Source of the DNA: an uncultured Oscillospiraceae bacterium
GTDB taxonomy: Bacteria > Bacillota > Clostridia > Oscillospirales > Oscillospiraceae
Length of the DNA: 50,481 nucleotides
Assembly: GCA_946546815.1 (NCBI GenBank)
Contig: CAMNOL010000004.1
Coordinates: 1 to 50,481 of the forward strand
Reading direction: 5' to 3'
A program made the translations under genes and the position numbers. The number at the start of each line of letters is the position of its first letter. Position 1 is the first letter of the stretch. The notes beneath the pieces are model-generated. The model did not search any database. It was not told where the DNA came from and saw only the letters and a list, made by a program, of their open reading frames with translations. Below are positions 44,533-50,481 of the stretch, piece by piece.

Positions 44533-44695
44533 GGCATCACCGCACAATGAGAACTTCGGCGCCTTGCGGTCTGTTTTGCGCCAGCTTGCCCACAGCTTTC
44601 TTGAAATCCGACAGGATTCCTGCGAAATCTGTGAACAATCTGGGCACAAAATATCCTCGCAATTCGCTCTTGTCCCATTATGCGGTGAAGCCCTA
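44530..44695 (+). repeat. MITE-like element, copy B, inside the V-ATPase operon
   Basis: The element runs TA-AGGCATCACCGCACAATG at the left to CATTATGCGGTGAAGCCC-TA at the right, terminal inverted repeats of 18 bp with three mismatches, flanked by TA on both sides. The TA flanks suggest target duplication by an IS630/mariner-type transposase. The core is shared with copies A and C. It overlaps the ntpG stop codon and accounts for most of the 249-bp ntpG-ntpA gap, whereas the other gaps in this operon are at most 71 bp. Confidence 0.8.
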
Positions 44696-44781
44696 AATTA
44701 AAAACTTCGGATTCGCTGCCCCCGAAAGGGTGCGGCGGCGGAACCGGATGCTTACTCTGTATAGGAAAGAAGGTTGACCAA

Positions 44782-46551
44782 ATGGGCACGATTGTCAAGG
44801 TTTCCGGCCCGCTGGTGGTTGCCACCGGTATGTCAGATGCCAACATGTCCGACGTTGTCCGAGTGGGTAAAGACCGTCTGATTGGTGAGATTCTGAACAT
44901 GAACGGCGATTCCGCCTCCATTCAGGTCTACGAGGAGACGTCCGGCCTTGGCCCCGGCGCTGAGGTTGTCACCACCGGTATGCAGCTGTCCGTAGAGCTG
45001 GGCCCCGGCCTGCTGGAGAACATCTATGATGGGATCCAGCGTCCGCTGGAAGGCATCATGCAGGTCTGCGGCTCCAATATCAAGCGCGGCGTGGAAGTTC
45101 CCGCGCTGAACCGTGAGAAAAAGTGGCACTTTGTCCCCACCGCAAAGGTTGGCGACGAGGTGGTGGGCGGCGACTTCCTGGGCAACGTTCAGGAGACCCC
45201 CTCTGTGCTGCACCACATCATGGTTCCTGTGGGCATGAAGGGCACCGTCAAGTCCATCAAGGGCGGTGACTTCACCGTGGAGGAGACCATCGTTACGCTG
45301 GAGACCGACAAGGGTGAAGTGAAAGAGCTGAACATGATTCAGCGCTGGCCCGTCCGTGTGGGCCGCCCCTACACCAAGAAATTCCCCCCCAAGACCCCCC
45401 TGCAGTCCGGTCAGCGTGTCATTGACACCCTGTTCCCCGTGGCAAAGGGCGGCACCGCCGCTGTCCCCGGACCCTTCGGCTCCGGCAAGACCGTGGTTCA
45501 GCACGCGCTGGCAAAGTGGTCTGACGTGGATATCGTGGTCTACATCGGCTGCGGCGAGCGCGGCAACGAGATGACCGACGTTCTGCGGGAGTTCCCCGAG
45601 CTGATCGACCCCCGTACCGGTGAGACGCTGATGAAGCGTACCGTGCTGATTGCCAACACCTCCGATATGCCCGTGGCCGCCCGTGAGGCCTCTGTTTACA
45701 CCGGCATCACCATCGCCGAGTACTTCCGGGACATGGGCTACGCAGTTGCCGTTATCGCTGACTCCACCTCCCGCTGGGCAGAGGCCCTGCGTGAGATGTC
45801 CGGCCGTCTGGAAGAGATGCCCGGCGAGGAAGGCTACCCCGCCTACCTGGCATCCCGTCTGGCTCAGTTCTACGAGCGCGCCGGCGTGGTGCAGTGCATC
45901 GGTTCCGACACCGGCCGTACCGGTTCTCTGACCGCTGTGGGCGCAGTTTCCCCTCCCGGCGGCGACCTGTCCGAGCCTGTTTCTCAGGGCACCATGCGTA
46001 TCGTCAAGGTGTTCTGGGCGCTGGACTCCTCCCTGGCTTACCGCCGTCACTTCCCCGCCATCAACTGGCTGAACTCCTACAGCCTGTACACCGACTCCTT
46101 GAAGGAGTGGTACGATCAGGAGCTGGGCACCGACTATGTCAGCAACCGGGAAAAGGCCATGGCCATCCTCCAGGAAGAGGCCAGCCTGAACGAGATCGTG
46201 CAGCTGGTCGGTAAGGATTCCCTGTCCCCCAGAGACCAGCTGACGCTGGAAGTCGCCCGTATGATTCGCGAGGACTTCCTGCAGCAGAACGCCTTTGTGG
46301 ACATCGACTCTTTCTCCAGCTATCGCCGCCAGTATCTGATGCTGAAGATGATTCTGGACTACGATGTGCAGTGCCGCGCCGCCCTGGAAAAGGGTGCAGT
46401 GCTGAACGACCTGTTCCGCATCGAAGCCCGTAACGGCATTGGCCGGGCCAAGACGGTGCCTGAGGACGAGTATGAGGCTGTCTATGCCCAGATCTTCGAG
46501 GACATGGAGAATCAGATCAACGAAGTGGCTGAGAGAGGGGAGGAAGACTGA
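44782..46551 (+). CDS. ntpA: V-type ATPase subunit A (catalytic)
   Basis: The 589-residue catalytic subunit has an N-terminal beta-barrel, the A-specific non-homologous insert (about 115-190) and the nucleotide-binding domain with P-loop GPFGSGKT (about 231-238), GERGNEM and [25 protein letters not shown] lies upstream of the start. Its TGA overlaps the ntpB ATG. Confidence 0.97.
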   Translation: MGTIVKVSGPLVVATGMSDANMSDVVRVGKDRLIGEILNMNGDSASIQVYEETSGLGPGAEVVTTGMQLSVELGPGLLENIYDGIQRPLEGIMQVCGSNIKRGVEVPALNREKKWHFVPTAKVGDEVVGGDFLGNVQETPSVLHHIMVPVGMKGTVKSIKGGDFTVEETIVTLETDKGEVKELNMIQRWPVRVGRPYTKKFPPKTPLQSGQRVIDTLFPVAKGGTAAVPGPFGSGKTVVQHALAKWSDVDIVVYIGCGERGNEMTDVLREFPELIDPRTGETLMKRTVLIANTSDMPVAAREASVYTGITIAEYFRDMGYAVAVIADSTSRWAEALREMSGRLEEMPGEEGYPAYLASRLAQFYERAGVVQCIGSDTGRTGSLTAVGAVSPPGGDLSEPVSQGTMRIVKVFWALDSSLAYRRHFPAINWLNSYSLYTDSLKEWYDQELGTDYVSNREKAMAILQEEASLNEIVQLVGKDSLSPRDQLTLEVARMIREDFLQQNAFVDIDSFSSYRRQYLMLKMILDYDVQCRAALEKGAVLNDLFRIEARNGIGRAKTVPEDEYEAVYAQIFEDMENQINEVAERGEED

Positions 46552-47930
46552 TGATTAAAGAATACAGAACAATTCAGGAAATTTCCGGCCCTCTGATGAT
46601 GGTCAAGAACGTTGCAGGCGTCACCTACGACGAGCTGGTTGAGATCGAACTGCCCGACGGCGCCGTTCGCCGGGGCAAGGTGCTGGAGGTCAACGGCGAC
46701 ACCGCAGTGGTCCAGCTGTTTGAGGCCTCCGCCGGCATCAACCTGCGGGACTCCAAGGTCCGCTTCCTGGGCCACCCCCTGGAGCTGGCGGTGTCCGGCG
46801 ATATGCTGGGCCGCGTGTTTTCCGGCATGGGCGAGCCCATTGACGGCGGTCCCGCGATCCTGCCTGAGGCACACCGGGACATCAACGGCCTGGCCATGAA
46901 CCCCGCCGCCCGTGACTACCCCAACGAGTTCATTCAGACCGGCGTCTCCGCCATTGACGGCCTGAACACCCTGGTCCGCGGCCAGAAGCTGCCGATTTTC
47001 TCCGGCTCCGGTCTGCCCCACAACCAGCTGGCTGCTCAGATCGCCCGTCAGGCCAAGGTGCTGGACGGCGGCGCCTCCAACTTCGCCGTTGTCTTTGCCG
47101 CCATCGGCATCACCTTCGAAGAGTCCGAGTACTTTGTGCAGGAATTCACCCGCACCGGCGCTCTGGAGCGCACCGTGCTGTTCCTGAACCTGGCAAATGA
47201 CCCCGCTGTTGAGCGTATTTCCACGCCCCGTATGGCGCTGACCGCCGCCGAGTACCTGGCCTTTGACAAGGGAATGCACGTGCTGGTCATCCTGACCGAC
47301 ATCACCAACTACGCCGAGGCTCTGCGTGAGGTCTCCGCGGCTAAGAAGGAAGTTCCCGGCCGCCGCGGCTACCCCGGCTATCTGTACACCGACCTGGCTA
47401 CCATGTATGAGCGCGCCGGCCGTCACCTGGGCCAGCCCGGTTCCATCACCATGATTCCCATTCTGACCATGCCGGAAGATGACAAGACCCACCCCATCCC
47501 CGACCTGACCGGCTACATCACCGAGGGCCAGATCATTCTGAGCCGTGAGCTGGACCGCAAGGGTATTGTGCCGCCCATCGACGTTCTGCCCTCCCTGTCC
47601 CGTCTGAAGGACAAGGGCATCGGTCCCGGCAAGACCCGTGAGGACCACGCCGGCACCATGAACCAGCTGTTCGCCGCCTACGCAACCGGCAAGGAGAACA
47701 AGGAACTGATGGCCATTTTGGGCGAAGGAGCTCTGTCCGAGACGGACCTGCAGTACGCCAAGTTTGCTGACGAGTTCGAGAAGCGCTATGTGGGCCAGGG
47801 CCTGTCTGAGAACCGGTCCATCATCGACACGCTGGATCTGGGCTGGGAGCTGCTGCGGATGCTGCCGGAGAACGAGCTGAAGCGCATCAAGCCCGAGTAC
47901 ATCGAGAAGTACCTGCACGGCAAGAAGTAA
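46551..47930 (+). CDS. ntpB: V-type ATPase subunit B (non-catalytic)
   Basis: The 459-residue subunit alternates with A in the head. It lacks a classical P-loop, having FSGSGLPHN (about 146-154) instead, and carries LAEYL-like [29 protein letters not shown]. It overlaps ntpA by one base and precedes ntpD by 13 nt. Confidence 0.97.
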   Translation: MIKEYRTIQEISGPLMMVKNVAGVTYDELVEIELPDGAVRRGKVLEVNGDTAVVQLFEASAGINLRDSKVRFLGHPLELAVSGDMLGRVFSGMGEPIDGGPAILPEAHRDINGLAMNPAARDYPNEFIQTGVSAIDGLNTLVRGQKLPIFSGSGLPHNQLAAQIARQAKVLDGGASNFAVVFAAIGITFEESEYFVQEFTRTGALERTVLFLNLANDPAVERISTPRMALTAAEYLAFDKGMHVLVILTDITNYAEALREVSAAKKEVPGRRGYPGYLYTDLATMYERAGRHLGQPGSITMIPILTMPEDDKTHPIPDLTGYITEGQIILSRELDRKGIVPPIDVLPSLSRLKDKGIGPGKTREDHAGTMNQLFAAYATGKENKELMAILGEGALSETDLQYAKFADEFEKRYVGQGLSENRSIIDTLDLGWELLRMLPENELKRIKPEYIEKYLHGKK

Positions 47931-47943
47931 GGAGGGATAGCAT

Positions 47944-48642
47944 ATGCCTTCCGTTCAAGTAAACGCCACCCGAATGGAGCTGACCAAGCAGAAAAAGCGC
48001 CTGGCCACCTCCAGCCGGGGTCATAAGCTGCTGAAAGACAAGCGCGACGAGCTGATGAAGCAGTTTCTGGACATGGTGAAGGAGAACCGAGCCCTTCGTA
48101 AGAAGGTGGAGGAGGCGCTGATGCGCGCCCACGGCAGCTTCACGGTTGCCAGCGCGCTGATGGGGCCGGAGATGATGGAGCAGAGCCTGCTCTATCCCAA
48201 GCAGAGCGTGGAGCTGGGCATGGGATTCAAAAACATCATGTCCGTCAACGTGCCCATGTACGACTTCCACACCAAGAGCGCGGACAGCGGTGAGGTTTAC
48301 CCCTATGGCTTTGCCACCACCAGCTGCGAGCTGGACGATGCGGTGGATGCACTGTCCGGCGTGTTTCAGGATATGCTCAAGCTGGCTCAGATGGAAAAAG
48401 CCTGCCAGCTGATGGCGGAGGAGATCGAAAAGACCCGCCGCCGCGTCAACGCGCTGGAGTATGTGGTCATTCCCGACTGCCAGGCGAAGATCAAGTCCAT
48501 CACCATGAAGCTGGACGAGAACGAGCGCAACAACACCATCCGCCTGATGAAGGTCAAGGATATGATGCTGGCTCAGCAGATCGAGCAGAGAAGGCAGGCT
48601 GACGCGGAAGCAATGGCCGCCTACAAGGAAAAACACGGGTAA
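47944..48642 (+). CDS. ntpD: V-type ATPase subunit D (central shaft)
   Basis: The 232-residue protein forms two long helices (N-terminal VNATRMELTKQKKRLATSSRG, C-terminal CQAKIKSITMKLDENERNN) that make the rotating shaft with subunit F. GGAGG precedes the start. It is the last ntp gene; homologues of ntpH and ntpJ are absent. Confidence 0.95.
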   Translation: MPSVQVNATRMELTKQKKRLATSSRGHKLLKDKRDELMKQFLDMVKENRALRKKVEEALMRAHGSFTVASALMGPEMMEQSLLYPKQSVELGMGFKNIMSVNVPMYDFHTKSADSGEVYPYGFATTSCELDDAVDALSGVFQDMLKLAQMEKACQLMAEEIEKTRRRVNALEYVVIPDCQAKIKSITMKLDENERNNTIRLMKVKDMMLAQQIEQRRQADAEAMAAYKEKHG

Positions 48643-48662
48643 CCACTCTCCCGGGAAGAAAC

Positions 48663-48694
48663 ACGGGCTGATCGTCTTCGGGCGGTCAGCCCGT
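48663..48694 (+). terminator. Hairpin at the end of the ntp operon
   Basis: ACGGGCTGA pairs with TCAGCCCGT around a short inner stem. No T-run follows, so termination strength is uncertain. Confidence 0.5.
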
Positions 48695-48737
48695 TCTGCA
48701 GCTATCCGGGGAAAGGGAAAACCTGTGCAGCCAAACA

Positions 48738-48766
48738 TTGACAACAGGTTATAAAATCGTTATAAT
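48738..48766 (+). promoter_or_regulatory. Fully consensus sigma-A promoter of the proS T-box transcript
   Basis: TTGACA and TATAAT match the consensus exactly with the ideal 17-nt spacer. Such a strong promoter fits control by attenuation downstream. Confidence 0.95.
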
Positions 48767-48772
48767 TAGCCT

Positions 48773-49042
48773 GTATACTCACAGGCTATGACGAAAAACA
48801 GTAAGCGAGTCCATTCGCACAGAGAGGAGCCGGACGGTGCAAGGCTTCCGGGTGGCCCGCTGAACCCATTTCTGAGCCGTGCGGTGCAAGCAAAAATGCG
48901 AAACCGTGCCGGGTGCGCCCGTTAAAGCGTGAGGGTATTCAGAATACCCCGGAAGGCTTTGGTCGTGAGACCGGAGTGAAAAAAGGTGGTAACACGGAGC
49001 GTTCGCTTTCGTCCTTGCATGACGAAGGAGGATGCTTTTTTT
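48773..49042 (+). ncRNA. T-box riboswitch upstream of proS, specifier CCA (proline)
   Basis: The leader has the Stem I apical motif (CAGAGAGGAGCCGG then GGTGCAAGG), the specifier region GAAC-CCA-TTTCT-GAGC (48862-48877) with CCA at 48866-48868, the T-box AGGTGGTAACACGG (48984-48997) and a terminator (48999-49042) with T7. CCA is a proline codon. The T-box reads GGTAACAC where the usual form is GGTACCGC-like, a small deviation. Recognised by eye. Confidence 0.9.
48999..49042 (+). terminator. Intrinsic terminator of the proline T-box
   Basis: Inner stem TTCGTC / GACGAA and outer GCGTTC / GGATGC (with wobbles) precede seven T. Confidence 0.8.
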
Positions 49043-49087
49043 ATCCTCAAAACACGGAAAAAACACAAGAAAAGGATGGATGATACT

Positions 49088-50481
49088 ATGGCTAAGAACA
49101 AAAAACAGGTGAAGGCCATCACCTCTATGAGCGAGGACTTCGCACAGTGGTACACGGACATCTGCCTGAAGGCGGAGCTGGTGGATTATGCCAGCGTCAA
49201 GGGCTTCATGATTATGCGCCCCTACGGCTATGCCATCTGGGAGAACATGGTGAACATCATGGACGGCGAGTTCAAGAAGACGGGCCATCAGAACGTGGCC
49301 ATGCCGGTGCTGATCCCCGAGAGCCTGCTGAAGAAGGAAGGGGAGCTGGTCAAGGGCTTCGCTCCGGAGGTGGCCTGGGTCACCATGGGCGGCGACAGCA
49401 AGCTGGAGGAGCGGCTGTGCGTCCGGCCCACCTCCGAGACCATGTTCTCCGACCACTGGGCCCACGTGCTGCACAGCTGGCGGGAGCTGCCCATGCTGTA
49501 CAATCAGTGGTGCTCCGTCGTGCGCTGGGAAAAGACCACCCGTCCCTTCCTGCGCTCCCGTGAGTTCTGGTGGCAGGAGGGTCACACCATCCATGAGACC
49601 GCTGCTGAGGCCGAGGCGGAGACGGAGCAGCAGCTGTGGTGCTATGCCAATTTCTGCAAGGACGCTCTGGCCATTCCGGTGATCCCCGGCCGCAAGACCG
49701 ACAAGGAAAAGTTTGCCGGTGCTGAGGCCACCTACACCGTGGAGGCCATGATGAAGGACGGCAAGGCGCTGCAGTCCGCCACCTCTCACTACTTCGGCGA
49801 CAAGTTCTCCCGGGCCTATGACGTCACCTTTACCGGCCGGGACAACACCCTGCAGTACCCCTTCCAGACCAGCTGGGGCAGCACCACCCGCCTGATCGGC
49901 GCGGTGATCATGACCCACGGCGACGACAACGGACTGGTTCTGCCCCCCGCCATCGCCCCCATTCAGGTGATTGTGATTCCCGTCGCCCAGCACAAGGAGG
50001 GCGTGCTGGATGCCGCTTACGGTCTGGAGCAGCGCATTAAGGCTCTGGGCCTGCGGGTCAAGACCGACGACTCCGACCAGTCCAACGGCTGGAAGTATGC
50101 GGAGTACGAGATGAAGGGCGTGCCCCTGCGTGTGGAGATTGGCCCCAAGGATATGGAGAAGGGGCAGTGCGTCATTGCCCGCCGTGACACCGGTGAGAAG
50201 TACTTTGTGCCGCTGGAGGAGCTGGAGAGCAAGGTGCAGAGCCTGCTGGTGGAGATCCACGACAACCTGTACGAGTCCGCAAAGAAGCGCATGGAGGAAA
50301 ACACCTTCGCTTTCACCAAGGTGGAGGATGTGAAGGAAGCCATGGAGAAGCACACCTGCTTCGCTAAGACCATGTGGTGCGGCAATGAGGCCTGCGAGAT
50401 CGCCATGAAGGAGCTGGCCGGTGTGTCCAGCCGCTGCATGCCCTTTGAGCAGGAGCAGATCGGTGAGGTCTGCCCGGTTTG
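49088..50481 (+). CDS. proS: Proline--tRNA ligase, archaeal/eukaryote-like type (3' end cut by window)
   Basis: ProS charges tRNA-Pro. About 464 codons are present and only about 15 seem missing at the right edge. The class II core is visible: WENMVNIMD (motif 1 region), VRWEKTTRPFLRSREFWWQEGHT (motif 2, residues split across about 138-160) and GSTTRLIGAVIMTHGDDNGLVLPP (motif 3). No YbaK editing insert is present, and the C-terminal zinc-like domain (MWCGNEACEIAMKEL ... CPV) is of the archaeal/eukaryotic type. AAGGA lies upstream of ATG 49088. It is controlled by the proline T-box. Confidence 0.96.
   Translation, partial: MAKNKKQVKAITSMSEDFAQWYTDICLKAELVDYASVKGFMIMRPYGYAIWENMVNIMDGEFKKTGHQNVAMPVLIPESLLKKEGELVKGFAPEVAWVTMGGDSKLEERLCVRPTSETMFSDHWAHVLHSWRELPMLYNQWCSVVRWEKTTRPFLRSREFWWQEGHTIHETAAEAEAETEQQLWCYANFCKDALAIPVIPGRKTDKEKFAGAEATYTVEAMMKDGKALQSATSHYFGDKFSRAYDVTFTGRDNTLQYPFQTSWGSTTRLIGAVIMTHGDDNGLVLPPAIAPIQVIVIPVAQHKEGVLDAAYGLEQRIKALGLRVKTDDSDQSNGWKYAEYEMKGVPLRVEIGPKDMEKGQCVIARRDTGEKYFVPLEELESKVQSLLVEIHDNLYESAKKRMEENTFAFTKVEDVKEAMEKHTCFAKTMWCGNEACEIAMKELAGVSSRCMPFEQEQIGEVCPV

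Noticed and set aside
48773-49042. Minus-strand ORF across the proS leader
   Set aside because: It is part of a long antisense frame of proS and is explained by the T-box RNA and proS coding bias.

Overview
The window looks like a chromosome segment of a GC-rich (coding regions near 60% GC by eye), endospore-forming member of class Clostridia, most likely the Oscillospiraceae (Flavonifractor/Oscillibacter-like lineages). The grounds are a SpoIIE homologue, three T-box leaders, a complete ntp-type V-ATPase operon, flavin-dependent ThyX, class II dimeric glycyl- and archaeal-type prolyl-tRNA synthetases, consensus sigma-A promoters and a CIRCE element. Genus is inference. No phage, plasmid, CRISPR or rRNA/tRNA genes were seen. 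It is a core-genome region with a few small mobile repeats.

Layout. 1-1246: a histidine phosphatase (cut by the left edge) translationally coupled to thyX. 1399-3298: a glycine T-box and glyQS. 3300-4744: a secreted leucine-rich-repeat protein. 4757-11350 (minus strand): a CLC anion channel/exchanger, clpB with a CIRCE-like operator, and ftsH. 11437-15136: rlmB, then a large membrane protein that has the architecture of a heavy-metal P-type ATPase but lacks its catalytic motifs. 15172-16649 (minus): an NfeD/SPFH pair. 16661-19952: an RlmL-like rRNA methyltransferase, a PrsA/SurA-like lipoprotein and an HD-domain protein. 20019-21856 (minus): bioY behind a BirA operator, and a cell-wall amidase. 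21873-28421 (minus): the branched-chain amino acid genes ilvB-ilvN-ilvC, a glycerophosphodiesterase-like gene and ilvD, led by a T-box whose specifier reads as valine. 28580-30085: a stand-alone ATP-grasp enzyme. 30091-32180 (minus): comF, a small membrane protein and dusB. 32285-36781: spoIIE, a small membrane protein and a YifB/ComM-type AAA ATPase. 36782-39360: a candidate small RNA locus, a MarR regulator and a membrane-anchored glycosidase-like protein. 39422-48694: ntpFIKECGABD, a rotary V-ATPase whose K subunit carries the residues that bind sodium in Enterococcus hirae. 48738-50481: a proline T-box and proS, cut by the right edge.

Three observations stand out. First, three diverged copies of a roughly 160-bp intergenic element (34651-34814, 44530-44695, 19795-19952) share core sequence and ends. 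Two are flanked by TA and supply part of the stop codon of the gene before them, and one sits inside the V-ATPase operon. This looks like an unautonomous IS630/mariner-type MITE family. Second, the 877-residue protein at 12454-15087 is a pseudo-P-type ATPase with a long acidic Pro/Ala/Glu-rich tail. Third, all three T-boxes align around one pattern, GARC - specifier - N5/6 - GAGC, giving GGC (Gly), GUC (Val) and CCA (Pro), each fitting the gene downstream.

Most long ORFs opposite known genes are high-GC antisense shadows and are left out.
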